The position numbers and the translations under genes were made by a program. 64,000 nt of DNA, from the NCBI GenBank assembly GCA_029983505.1, contig JASBZK010000002.1:28637-92636 (forward strand). The letters run 5' to 3'. Source of the DNA: Porphyromonas sp. Lineage in GTDB: Bacteria; Bacteroidota; Bacteroidia; Bacteroidales; Porphyromonadaceae. The stretch's first letter is position 1. Every line of letters starts with the position of its first letter. Below, one piece after another: positions 16,420 through 25,336 of this stretch. The notes under the pieces were generated by a model, which saw nothing but the letters and a program-made list of their open reading frames with translations, ran no database searches and was not told the DNA's origin.

Positions 16420-19392
16420 ATGAATAAAGAGAAACCCGCATACGGACTAAGCGCATTTGCGGCCGCGGTGCTGTCACTCACCCTCTACGGATGCGATGCA
16501 GAAGCCGGAAAAAGCGGACGAGAGACGACTACGAATCCGGACTCTTTGTCCGTCAAACTATACGAATACGTGGATCCGTTCATCGGTACGGATGCACACG
16601 GACACACGTTCCCGGGCGCTTCGGCGCCTTTCGGCTTAGTGCAGCTCAGTCCCGACACCAGGTGGGAAGGCTGGGATGCTTGCTCGGGATACCATTACTC
16701 GGACAGTAGGATTTACGGGTTTTCACACACCCACCTAAGCGGCACCGGGGCTTCCGATCTCTGTGACGTGCTTTTCATTCCGGCGACGGATACGAAGGCG
16801 TACACGGACAGCATACGGAATAAGCACCTTCCGACTGTGCCTTTCTCCCACGACGACGAAGAGGCTCACGCCGGATACTACTCGGTCAAGCTCGCAAACG
16901 GCATCAAAGCAGAGCTCACGGCTTCCACCTTCGCAGGCATCCACAGGTACACGTTCCCCAAGCCGGGAAGAGGGCACCTCATCATTGACCTGGTCAGCTT
17001 CAAGGAAGAAAAGATGCTCGGAGCAGGCTTGGAAAAGGCGGGGAATAACGTCATCCAAGGCTTCCAAAAGACGACCGGATGGACGGAGGACGAAGAGATC
17101 TATTTTTACGCCAAGTTTTCCCGACCGATAGAGGGCATAACCACCTACCTCGACGGCAAGGTGATGACAGAGGACAAGGCAGAGGGAGACTCCGTCCGTG
17201 CCGTCCTGACGTTTGCCGAGTCCGAGCTCCCGCTCGAAATCTACGTAGGTCTCTCCACCACTTCCGTCTCGGAAGCGAAGGCAAACCTGGAGCACGACTT
17301 GGAGGGACGGAACTTCGACGAGATGAGAGCCGCAAGCGAAGCGTCGTGGGAAAAAGTCCTCGGCAAAGTCCGGATCCCGGATGGAGACCCGAGAGACCTC
17401 ACGACCTTTTACACCGCTCTTTACCACAGTTACCTCGCCCCCAACCGCATCAGCGACGCAAGCGGCTCATACAGGGGGCTGGACGGCGGGGTGCACGCTG
17501 TCCCGTCCGGCGAAGCACAGTACAGCACATTCTCGCTATGGGACACCTACCGTGCGCTCCACCCGTGGTTCACGCTCTTTGAGAAAGAAGAAACGGCCAA
17601 CTTTGTCCGCTCTATGCTCAACATGTACGACGAGCAAGGAGAGCTGCCGATATGGCCGCTCGTGAGCGGAGAGACCCGTACCATGATCGGCTACCACGCC
17701 GCCTCCGTCATCGCGGATGCCTACCTCAGAGGCATCGAAGGCTTCAGCGCGGATCGGGCTTTGAGGGCTATGGTGAAGTCCTCGGACATCAACTGGAAAG
17801 GCGGCGAACTGTATGCAGCTCTCGGCTATGTGCCGTTTGACCGCAAAAACGAGTCCGTCTCCCAGACGCTTGAGTATTCGTATGACGACTGGTGCATCTA
17901 TATGATGGCAGAAAAGATGGGCAATAGCGAAGTCTCGGAGCAGTACAAAGCGCGCGCACTGAATTACCGGAACCTCTTCGACGGCTCGGCCTCTTTCTTT
18001 AGATCCAAAAGCTCGACCGGGGTGTGGGAGAGAGACTTCAACCCCTACGACGTAAGCCGGCACTACACCGAAGCCAATGCCTTCCAGTACCGATTCGCAG
18101 CCCAGCACGACGTGAACGGCATGATGCAGCTCTACGGCGGACGAGAGACCTTCCTCAAGAAGCTCTACGACCTGTATGCCGACCAAACCGTCTTAGACAC
18201 AGACCTGCCCGACCTTACGGGATTTATCGGTCAGTACATCCACGGCAATGAGCCGAGCCACCACCTCGCTTACCTTTTTACTTACGCGGGCGATGCGTGG
18301 AAGACACAGGAGCTGACACGCTACATCCTCCGAGAGATGTACACCTCGGAGCCCGACGGTATACCGGGCAATGAAGACTGCGGTCAGATGAGTGCTTGGT
18401 ACATCTTCTCTGCTTTGGGCTTTTATCCGGTCACTCCGGGATCGGGTGAATACGTCCTCACGACCCCACTTTTCGAGGAAACGAGCCTCACCCTCTCCGG
18501 CGGCAACACGCTGAAAATAACGGCCAACGACCCGAAGAACAACCTCTACATCAAGAGTGTCTCCCTCAACGGCAAACCGCTCTCGCGTCTCTTCATCACC
18601 TATGACGAGATAATGGCAGGTGGTGAGCTCGCCTTTGAGCTGACGGAAGAGCCGGTCAAAGATTACCCCGTGAAAGAGCTGCCCTACTCGCTCACCCGCG
18701 GCGAAAAAGCCTCGCCTGTCTACACGGAGGCAGATCTGCACCTATTTGAGAAAGAGGTCTCTTTCGAACTTAAAACGGTGACCCCAAACGCCCAAATCCG
18801 CTACACCATCGACGGATCTGTCCCAACTGAAGAGTCGCCCCTCTACGTCCGCCCCATCACGCTCAAAGAGGGTGCTACGATCCAAGCCATAGCGCTCGGG
18901 CAAGGCAAACCCTCCGACCCCACCGTCTTTAGGGCGACAAAAGCCACCTATCTGCCGCCTATGCCGGAGAAGAGAGGGATAAAGCAGGGGCTCAATTACA
19001 CGCTCTACAGCGGGACATTTGACAGCATCGTTGCAATCGAGAGAGGCAAGAGGCAGGAAGTCGGCTCTACGCTCGAAGTGAGCGAAGCGATCGGTAGCCT
19101 TACGGACAATTACGGTCTTATCTTCAGAGGCTTCGTCCGCATAGACGCGGACGGGGTGTACGAGTTTGCCCTCACAAGCGACGACGGCTCTGCCCTCTTT
19201 GTCGACGGCAAAAGCCTCATCGACAACGACGGCAGCCACTCTGCCATCAAGGCATCCGGTCTCGTCGCACTCCAAAAAGGCCTTCACCGCATCGAAGTCC
19301 GCTACTTCCAAGGGACGGAAGGACGGAAGCTCTCGCTCGGCATCCGAAAGAGAGGGGAGAGGGACTTTACTTTGCCCCAATTTTTCCGCTGA
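16420..19392 (+). CDS. GH92 alpha-mannosidase lipoprotein with C-terminal CHB-HEX-like and PA14 domains
   Basis: 990 residues. A lipoprotein signal (LSLTLYGC, Cys25) is followed by the two-part GH92 catalytic region: YVDPFIGTDAHGHTFPG, FGLVQLSPDTRWEGWDAC, GFSHTHLSGTG, and the active-site segments HGNEPSHH (predicted general acid Glu611) and GNEDCGQMSAWYIFSALGFY. A chitobiase-C-terminal-like module (about 785-845, IRYTIDGSVPTEESPLY) and a PA14 domain (about 850-985, SDDGSALFVDGK) follow. GH92 enzymes are calcium-dependent exo-alpha-mannosidases, many of them 1,2-specific. Its PA14 domain closely resembles that of the next gene, suggesting both enzymes bind the same glycan at the cell surface. 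Confidence 0.93.
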   Translation: MNKEKPAYGLSAFAAAVLSLTLYGCDAEAGKSGRETTTNPDSLSVKLYEYVDPFIGTDAHGHTFPGASAPFGLVQLSPDTRWEGWDACSGYHYSDSRIYGFSHTHLSGTGASDLCDVLFIPATDTKAYTDSIRNKHLPTVPFSHDDEEAHAGYYSVKLANGIKAELTASTFAGIHRYTFPKPGRGHLIIDLVSFKEEKMLGAGLEKAGNNVIQGFQKTTGWTEDEEIYFYAKFSRPIEGITTYLDGKVMTEDKAEGDSVRAVLTFAESELPLEIYVGLSTTSVSEAKANLEHDLEGRNFDEMRAASEASWEKVLGKVRIPDGDPRDLTTFYTALYHSYLAPNRISDASGSYRGLDGGVHAVPSGEAQYSTFSLWDTYRALHPWFTLFEKEETANFVRSMLNMYDEQGELPIWPLVSGETRTMIGYHAASVIADAYLRGIEGFSADRALRAMVKSSDINWKGGELYAALGYVPFDRKNESVSQTLEYSYDDWCIYMMAEKMGNSEVSEQYKARALNYRNLFDGSASFFRSKSSTGVWERDFNPYDVSRHYTEANAFQYRFAAQHDVNGMMQLYGGRETFLKKLYDLYADQTVLDTDLPDLTGFIGQYIHGNEPSHHLAYLFTYAGDAWKTQELTRYILREMYTSEPDGIPGNEDCGQMSAWYIFSALGFYPVTPGSGEYVLTTPLFEETSLTLSGGNTLKITANDPKNNLYIKSVSLNGKPLSRLFITYDEIMAGGELAFELTEEPVKDYPVKELPYSLTRGEKASPVYTEADLHLFEKEVSFELKTVTPNAQIRYTIDGSVPTEESPLYVRPITLKEGATIQAIALGQGKPSDPTVFRATKATYLPPMPEKRGIKQGLNYTLYSGTFDSIVAIERGKRQEVGSTLEVSEAIGSLTDNYGLIFRGFVRIDADGVYEFALTSDDGSALFVDGKSLIDNDGSHSAIKASGLVALQKGLHRIEVRYFQGTEGRKLSLGIRKRGERDFTLPQFFR

Positions 19393-19418
19393 TTCAGGTC
19401 TTTGGGCGAAAGAAATCT

Positions 19419-19498
19419 TGGTACGTATCTCGCCACAGCGTAGGTACGTGTCTCGCTCCAAAATAGGTACGTACCACGTTTCCTCCCCGGTCTGTATC
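19419..19498 (+). repeat. 23-nt grid repeat array A6 (four units, all forward)
   Basis: Cores at 19419, 19442, 19465 and 19488 (TGGTACGTATC, AGGTACGTGTC, AGGTACGTACC, CGGTCTGTATC), spaced exactly 23 nt. A weak fifth copy is at 19396. It lies between the GH92 stop and the metallophosphatase start, so it is inside the presumed operon. Confidence 0.9.
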
Positions 19499-19528
19499 TC
19501 TTTTTTGACCCACACATAGACTGCACTT

Positions 19529-20992
19529 ATGAAACGACTTATATATTTCTTGATTCTTTCACTCCTCTTCCCCTCGCTCCGAGTGCTCGGACAGAAGAGT
19601 CTCCCTTATAGGGCAGACGGCACGTTTGTCGTCCTCCAATTCAACGACATTCACCTCGACGGAGGCCACAAAGCCGGGACCGACTCGTCTTTTATGACGA
19701 TGAAAACGGTCGTCGAAAGCGTACGCCCCGACCTCGTCGTGCTCAATGGCGACATCGTGACCGAAAAGGCGGGAGCGGACGAGGTCTTTAGGGAGATCGT
19801 CCGGCGTATGAACTTCCAAAAGGTGCCTTTTGTCCTCACAATGGGTAACCACGATCCGGAAGTGATGCCCAAAAGCGCCATCTACGATATTCTCGAGACT
19901 TCGCCCTACTATGTCGGATCTCGCGGACCCGAAGATTTGGCGCCCTCTATGGGCAACTGCTTCATAACGCTGACGGACAAGGAGGGAAAAACCGAAGGCG
20001 TCCTCTACTTCCTTGACAGCAACGATTACCACCCCAATAAGTTTGTGCAGCATTACGACTGGATACACTTCGACCAAATAGCGTGGTACCGCGATGTTTC
20101 CGAGGGCATCACACGCGCCAATGGCGGTCAAGCGCTGCCCGCTCTGATGTTCTTTCACATCCCGATACCCGAGTTCGAGTGGATTGACGGGGACGACAAA
20201 GCATTCGGACACAAGTCGGAGGAACACGGAGATGTGAGCGGCATCAATTCCGGACTTTTCGCCTCCCTCATCGACATGGGGGACGTGATGGGGGTCATCA
20301 CGGGACACAACCACGACAACGACGAAATAGGCATCAATAGAGGCATCGCCCTCGGCTACGGCAGAGTCACAGGACACGACGCCTACGGGGACCTCGAACG
20401 AGGCGGCCGGGTCATCAAGCTCTACGAGGGAGCGCGTAAGTTCGACACTTGGATCGTGACCGAAAAAGGATCCGAGGGGATTTATTACTTCCCCTCCGGG
20501 CTGAACTCGATCGAAGAGGAGGAGGCGACTTACCTTCCGGCACTCAAAAGCAAGGCGGGAAGCCAAGGCGTCGCCTACAGCTACTACGAGGGAAAGTTCA
20601 AAAAGACTTCCGACATCGATAAGGGCAAAAAAGTGCACAGCGGCACCCTTCCCTACTTCTCCATCAAAGAGTTTGCCCCAAAAGACCACTTCGCCTACAA
20701 GTACCGGACGCTCATCAATATCCCGGAGAGAGGCATCTACCGCTTTTACACCTACTCCGACGACGGCTCCGTACTCAGCATCGACGGACAAACGGTAGTG
20801 AACAACGACGGCGGACACAGCGCCCGAAGAGCCGAGGGCAAGGTCGCACTCGAGAAAGGACTGCACCTGCTCGAAGTTTCCTACTTCGAGAACTACATGG
20901 GCGAGGAGCTTGAGGTGGGTTTTTCCTCCAAGACTCTCACCGAGCGCCCGTTACCACGCGAAATCCTCTTCCTCCCCACGGGAAAAGAATAG
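19529..20992 (+). CDS. Exported calcineurin-like metallophosphoesterase with C-terminal PA14 domain
   Basis: 487 residues with a signal peptide (about 1-21, ending VLGQ). Dimetal-site motifs are in the order expected: FNDIHLDGG, LNGDIV, MGNHDPEV, FFHIPIPE and ITGHNHDND. The enzyme should hydrolyse phosphomonoesters or phosphodiesters in the periplasm or at the surface. A PA14 domain at about 345-480 (YSDDGSVLSIDG, NNDGGHSARR) matches the one in the GH92 upstream. With PI-PLC and GH92 nearby, a role in removing phosphate or phosphoethanolamine from a mannose glycan is possible. That is inference. Confidence 0.88.
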   Translation: MKRLIYFLILSLLFPSLRVLGQKSLPYRADGTFVVLQFNDIHLDGGHKAGTDSSFMTMKTVVESVRPDLVVLNGDIVTEKAGADEVFREIVRRMNFQKVPFVLTMGNHDPEVMPKSAIYDILETSPYYVGSRGPEDLAPSMGNCFITLTDKEGKTEGVLYFLDSNDYHPNKFVQHYDWIHFDQIAWYRDVSEGITRANGGQALPALMFFHIPIPEFEWIDGDDKAFGHKSEEHGDVSGINSGLFASLIDMGDVMGVITGHNHDNDEIGINRGIALGYGRVTGHDAYGDLERGGRVIKLYEGARKFDTWIVTEKGSEGIYYFPSGLNSIEEEEATYLPALKSKAGSQGVAYSYYEGKFKKTSDIDKGKKVHSGTLPYFSIKEFAPKDHFAYKYRTLINIPERGIYRFYTYSDDGSVLSIDGQTVVNNDGGHSARRAEGKVALEKGLHLLEVSYFENYMGEELEVGFSSKTLTERPLPREILFLPTGKE

Positions 20993-21012
20993 CGAGATCG
21001 GATTTTTTGGGG

Positions 21013-21020
21013 TACCTTTG
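21013..21020 (+). promoter_or_regulatory. -7 box (TACCTTTG) for tig
   Basis: TACCTTTG fits TAnnTTTG, 82 bases before the tig ATG. No clear -33 TTG at the expected spacing. Confidence 0.5.
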
Positions 21021-21102
21021 TAACCAATCGTGAAATCCGCACCCGAAGTGCGGCAATCCGGAGGAATAAGTTTCAGAAAATAAAAGTACAAATACACTAC
21101 TT

Positions 21103-22515
21103 ATGGCTGTCTCAGTAAAAGAGAAGAAAGATAACCTCGTAGTCCTTGAAGCGAAGCTCGCTAAAGAAGACTACAAGGATAAAGTCGAGAAAGAAATCAA
21201 GAACTTGTCCAAAAATGCCTCTATGAAGGGGTTCCGTAAAGGACATACCCCTCAGGGGCTCGTGCGCAAGATGTACGGCGAAAGCGTCCGCATCGATGTC
21301 ATCCAATCTCTCATCTCCGATGAAATCAATAAGTTCGTCCGTGACGAAAAGTATCTGACTATCGGGCAGCCCATCCCCCTCCGTGACCTCGACCAGAGCA
21401 AAGCTTTTGAAGGTGACGACGTGACGCTTGCGTTTGAATTGGCACTCATCCCCGAGATCAAAAACAAGCTCGGCTCCGGCGACACGCTCGACTACTACAA
21501 GCCCGTCATCACCGAAGAGGCGGCCAAGGAAGAGCTCAAGAAAGTAATGCAGAGCAATAAGCAGCCCGTCTCTGTAGACACGGTGGACGAGAATGCGATC
21601 GTCTACGGCACCTTGGCAGAGCTTGACGGAGACAGTCCCAAAGAAGGCGGCATCAAGATAGAGAAAGCGATGCTCTTCCCGAACTTCATCAAGAACGAGG
21701 AGGAGAAAGCCAAGTTCGTCGGCGCAGCCAAAGACACGCTCGTGGTCTTCTCTCCCTTCAAGGCCTTTGAGGGCGACAAGGCGGAAATCAGCTCGCTTCT
21801 GAAGATCGAAAAAGACGATGTCGAGAAGTATGAGGCATCCGAGTTTTCCTATCAGATCACCGAAATCTCTTCCATAAAAGATCCGGACCTCAATCAAGAG
21901 TTCTTTGACCGCGTTTTTGGCGAAGACACCGTACACAGCGAAGAAGAAGCCATCGCGAAGCTAAAGGAAAACTTGCAGAAAGAGGAAGAGGGCAACGCCA
22001 ACTTCAAGTTTGTCCAGGACCTCAAGAACCTCATCCACGAAACCAAGCTCGGCGATATGGAGCTGGCAGAGGACACCATCCGCGCGTGGTTCAATACTAC
22101 GGATAACGCCTCTGCGATCGAGGACTCCACAGACCCCGACGACTCTTTCAAGAAGATGATCGACTCGCTCAAAGAAGACCTCTTCTTCAACGAATACGCC
22201 AAAGAGTATGACATCAAGGTAGCCGAAGAGGACGTAAAGAACTACGCCATCCGCTATACTTGGCAGCAGTTTGCGAATATGGGCTGGGCCAACGCCCCGA
22301 TGGAAATCCTCGAGAAGCAGGCTGAAGAGCTCCTCAAGAACCAGAACTTCGTCTACGGCACGGAGCAAGACATCCTCCGCCAGCTCGTCGCTCAGAAACT
22401 TCGCGAGAATAACGTCGTGACCGTGGTCGAAAAGGAGATCACACCCGACGAGCTCCACAAGCTCATCCTTCCGGAAAACGCACCCGTAGAAGAAAGCGAA
22501 GAAGCAGCCAACTAA
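21103..22515 (+). CDS. tig: Trigger factor (ribosome-associated chaperone)
   Basis: 470 residues. The N-terminal ribosome-binding domain (about 1-145) carries the signature GFRKGHTPQGLVRKMYG. A central region (about 150-250) occupies the FKBP-type PPIase position but the usual aromatic active-site pattern is not evident, so isomerase activity is doubtful. A long alpha-helical C-terminal chaperone region follows, rich in Lys and Glu. It binds nascent chains at the ribosome exit. Transcribed alone from a -7 box at 21013 and followed by a long hairpin. Confidence 0.93.
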   Translation: MAVSVKEKKDNLVVLEAKLAKEDYKDKVEKEIKNLSKNASMKGFRKGHTPQGLVRKMYGESVRIDVIQSLISDEINKFVRDEKYLTIGQPIPLRDLDQSKAFEGDDVTLAFELALIPEIKNKLGSGDTLDYYKPVITEEAAKEELKKVMQSNKQPVSVDTVDENAIVYGTLAELDGDSPKEGGIKIEKAMLFPNFIKNEEEKAKFVGAAKDTLVVFSPFKAFEGDKAEISSLLKIEKDDVEKYEASEFSYQITEISSIKDPDLNQEFFDRVFGEDTVHSEEEAIAKLKENLQKEEEGNANFKFVQDLKNLIHETKLGDMELAEDTIRAWFNTTDNASAIEDSTDPDDSFKKMIDSLKEDLFFNEYAKEYDIKVAEEDVKNYAIRYTWQQFANMGWANAPMEILEKQAEELLKNQNFVYGTEQDILRQLVAQKLRENNVVTVVEKEITPDELHKLILPENAPVEESEEAAN

Positions 22516-22541
22516 TTCCTGTCACAGACAGGTGCACAAAA

Positions 22542-22585
22542 GAGCGCCCCATACCGCAGCCTTTGAGACTCGGTATGGGGTGCTC
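22542..22585. terminator. 15-bp hairpin after tig, without T-run
   Basis: GAGCGCCCCATACCG (22542-22556) pairs with CGGTATGGGGTGCTC (22571-22585), with one G-T pair and a 14-base loop. It lies 26 bases after the tig stop. Without a T-run it may act as an mRNA 3' stabiliser or a weak terminator. The rest of the 22516-22827 gap holds array A7 and the ffh promoter. Confidence 0.6.
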
Positions 22586-22613
22586 TCCGATGTCCCATCC
22601 TACCCATGCGCGA

Positions 22614-22693
22614 GGTACAGACCGAGGAGAAACTTTCGGTCCGTAGGTCGCGACAAAACCGGTCAGATCGAAAAAAGTTTTTTGGCCCGTATC
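22614..22693. repeat. 23-nt grid repeat array A7 (R-F-F-F)
   Basis: Reverse core at 22614 (GGTACAGACCG), then forward cores at 22637, 22660 and 22683 (CGGTCCGTAGG, CGGTCAGATCG, TGGCCCGTATC). The first pair forms a hairpin. Confidence 0.88.
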
Positions 22694-22781
22694 TCTTTTG
22701 TCCGCGTTTCACACCCACCTCCGGCGGGTATAAGGGAGGGAGGAGACAGCCGTACCAATCGGAGCCTGTCTCTTTTTTGGG

Positions 22782-22789
22782 TACATTTG
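22782..22789 (+). promoter_or_regulatory. -7 box (TACATTTG) for ffh
   Basis: TACATTTG followed by TGTGC, 38 bases before the ffh ATG; -33 TTG not evident. Confidence 0.5.
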
Positions 22790-22827
22790 TGTGCATCTAT
22801 TTTTATACACAGGCTTAAACGAGAATA

Positions 22828-24168
22828 ATGTTTGAAAATTTGTCCGAGCGGCTCGAACGCTCATTTAAGATACTGAAAGGCGAAGGCCGCATTTCGGAGC
22901 TCAATATCGCAGAGACCGTCAAGGATGTACGGCGCGCTCTGCTCGAAGCCGACGTCAATTACAACGTAGCCAAGGCTTTTACCAACAAGGTCAAAGAGAA
23001 AGCAATCGGTCAGAAGGTCATGGCTGCCGTCAAGCCAGGCGAACTGATGGTCAAGATCGTACACGACGAACTGACCGAGCTTATGGGCGGCACAGCCACC
23101 CCGCTAAAGACCAACGGGAAACCCAATATCATCTTGATGAGCGGGTTGCAGGGCTCGGGGAAAACGACGTTCTCGGGCAAGTTGGCAAACCTTCTGAAAG
23201 AAAAAAACGGACTAAAGCCCCTGCTCGTCGCAGGTGACGTGTACCGACCCGCCGCCATCGACCAATTGAAAATCCTTGGTGAACAAATCTCCGTCCCTGT
23301 CTACACGGAAGACGGAAGCAAGGATCCGGTCGCCATTGCCGAACACGCTGTCTCGTATGCCAAAAGCAACGGATTTGACACCATTATCATAGACACCGCC
23401 GGCCGTCTCGCGGTCGATGAGGTACTGATGACGGAGATAGCGCGCATCAAAGAAGCCGTCCACCCCACCGAGATTCTCTTTGTGGTCGACTCAATGACCG
23501 GTCAGGACGCAGTGAATACGGCCAAAGAATTCAACGACCGGCTCAATTTCGACGGCGTGGTCCTTACCAAACTCGACGGGGACACCCGTGGCGGTGCAGC
23601 ACTTTCGATCCGCACCGTGGTGGATAAGCCTATCAAGTTCATCGGCACGGGCGAGAAGCTCGAAGCGCTCGACGTCTTTCACCCGGAGCGTATGGCAGAC
23701 CGCATCCTCGGGATGGGGGACGTCGTCTCGCTCGTGGAGCGGATGCAGAACCAGTACGACGAAAAGAAAGCCGCCGCGCTGGAGAAAAAGATGCGCAAAA
23801 ACGAGCTCGACTTCAACGACTTCCTGGAGCAAATCCACCAGATCAAGAAGATGGGCAACCTCAAAGACCTGATGGCGATGATCCCCGGAGTGGGCAAACA
23901 GATCAAAGACATAGACATCGACGACGATGCGTTTAAGAGCATAGAAGCTATGATCGGCTCGATGACGCCCTACGAACGCACCCATCCTTCGGAGATCGAT
24001 GCCTCCCGCCGAAAGAGAATCGCGATGGGCAGTGGCGTCCAAGTAGGAGACGTGAATAAGCTCATCAAGCAGTTTATGCAGTCTCGGAAAGTGATGCAGG
24101 CCCTGACGAAGTTCGGAGGCAAGATGCCCCAGATGCCGCAAGGGGGCGGGCTTTTCGGCAGACGTTAG
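22828..24168 (+). CDS. ffh: Signal recognition particle protein Ffh
   Basis: SRP54 GTPase that binds signal sequences and 4.5S RNA and delivers ribosomes to FtsY. 446 residues: N domain (about 1-85), G domain with GLQGSGKTTFSGKLA (P-loop), GDVYRPAAIDQL, IDTAGRLAVD and TKLDGDTRGGAAL, then the M domain (about 300-446) with GMGDVVSLVERMQ, the RNA-binding SRRKRIAMGSG-type stretch and a methionine-rich tail. Full length. Followed by folD after 43 bases. Confidence 0.96.
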   Translation: MFENLSERLERSFKILKGEGRISELNIAETVKDVRRALLEADVNYNVAKAFTNKVKEKAIGQKVMAAVKPGELMVKIVHDELTELMGGTATPLKTNGKPNIILMSGLQGSGKTTFSGKLANLLKEKNGLKPLLVAGDVYRPAAIDQLKILGEQISVPVYTEDGSKDPVAIAEHAVSYAKSNGFDTIIIDTAGRLAVDEVLMTEIARIKEAVHPTEILFVVDSMTGQDAVNTAKEFNDRLNFDGVVLTKLDGDTRGGAALSIRTVVDKPIKFIGTGEKLEALDVFHPERMADRILGMGDVVSLVERMQNQYDEKKAAALEKKMRKNELDFNDFLEQIHQIKKMGNLKDLMAMIPGVGKQIKDIDIDDDAFKSIEAMIGSMTPYERTHPSEIDASRRKRIAMGSGVQVGDVNKLIKQFMQSRKVMQALTKFGGKMPQMPQGGGLFGRR

Positions 24169-24211
24169 TCCCAAACACGCTCCACAACCAAACCTTTAGA
24201 CCAAATAGACC

Positions 24212-25111
24212 ATGGAAACCGGAACCAACTATACCCTGCTCGACGGTAAAAAAGTCTCGAGCGAAATGAAACAGGAGATCGCGGACGAAGTGAAAGCGAT
24301 CGTCCGTCAGGGCTTCAAGCCCCCGCACCTCGCAGCCATCCTCGTGGGTCACGACGGAGGAAGCGAGACCTACGTGGCAAGCAAGATGAAGACTTGCGAA
24401 GAGCTCGGGTTCAAGAGCTCACTCGTGCGCTACGAAGAAACGATCTCGGAAGAAGAGCTGCTTAGGGAAGTCAAGAAGATGAACGAGGATGACGACCTCG
24501 ACGGCTTCATCGTCCAACTGCCGCTCCCCGCCCACATTGATGAGCAAAAAGTCATCGAGGCCGTGGATCCGTCCAAGGACGTAGACGGATTCCACCCCAT
24601 CAACGTAGGCAAGCTCAGCATAGGACTGCCCGGCTTCGTGTCCGCCACTCCGGCGGGCATCATCGAGCTGCTCAGACGCTACCACATCGACACTAAGGGC
24701 AAACACGTCGTAGTCCTCGGCAGAAGCAACATCGTCGGCAAACCCGTCGCCATGCTTTTGCTCCATAAGGGCAACCCCGGAGATGCTACCGTAACTATTT
24801 GCCACAGCCGAACCCAAAACTTACCCGAGATCACGCGCACGGCAGACATCATCATCGCCGCACTCGGTCAGCCGGAGTTTGTGAAAGAGGATATGGTCAA
24901 AGAGGGTGCCGTCATCATCGACGTCGGCACCACACGCGTACCCGACGCCACCAAGAAGAGCGGCTTCAGACTGTCCGGCGACGTCGACTTCGCCCACGTG
25001 GCACCGAAATGCTCTTTCATCACACCGGTACCCGGAGGCGTGGGACCGATGACGATTATCTCCCTAATGAAGAATACCCTCATCTCCGCCAAACGCAGAA
25101 GAGGCCTCTGA
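24212..25111 (+). CDS. folD: Bifunctional methylene-THF dehydrogenase / methenyl-THF cyclohydrolase
   Basis: Interconverts 5,10-methylene-THF and 10-formyl-THF, the formyl donor for PurN. 299 residues: YVASKMKTCEELGF contains the catalytic Lys, IVQLPLPAH and DVDGFHPINVGKL are the active-site loops, SATPAGIIELL and VVLGRSNIVGKPVAMLL form the NADP-binding half, and PVPGGVGPMTI closes the domain. Start at the ATG 24212. It probably shares the ffh transcript. Confidence 0.96.
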   Translation: METGTNYTLLDGKKVSSEMKQEIADEVKAIVRQGFKPPHLAAILVGHDGGSETYVASKMKTCEELGFKSSLVRYEETISEEELLREVKKMNEDDDLDGFIVQLPLPAHIDEQKVIEAVDPSKDVDGFHPINVGKLSIGLPGFVSATPAGIIELLRRYHIDTKGKHVVVLGRSNIVGKPVAMLLLHKGNPGDATVTICHSRTQNLPEITRTADIIIAALGQPEFVKEDMVKEGAVIIDVGTTRVPDATKKSGFRLSGDVDFAHVAPKCSFITPVPGGVGPMTIISLMKNTLISAKRRRGL

Positions 25112-25150
25112 GCGCCGTGTAGCTTAGAGACCGAAATGCGGGAAGAGCGA

Positions 25151-25230
25151 GGTACGGACATAGAATCTTTCCCCGGTCTGACCCGGACGAAATCGAGACA
25201 CGGGCCAAAATACTTTTCTCGGTCTGTATC
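25151..25230. repeat. 23-nt grid repeat array A8 (R-F-R-F)
   Basis: Cores at 25151 (GGTACGGACA), 25174 (CGGTCTGACC), 25197 (GACACGGGCC) and 25220 (CGGTCTGTATC). Measured by 11-mer cores, all steps are 23 nt although orientation alternates. Two hairpins are possible. It lies between folD and the PgpH-like gene. Confidence 0.9.
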
Positions 25231-25336
25231 TCGTTTCTCACGCACAGCGCACGCAGCCGGGGAGCCTGTACGGTTCTCCAGGGAGGATTAGACTGAAGGG
25301 TTAATTTTTCCGCATCCGACTTCAGAGGATTTTGTT

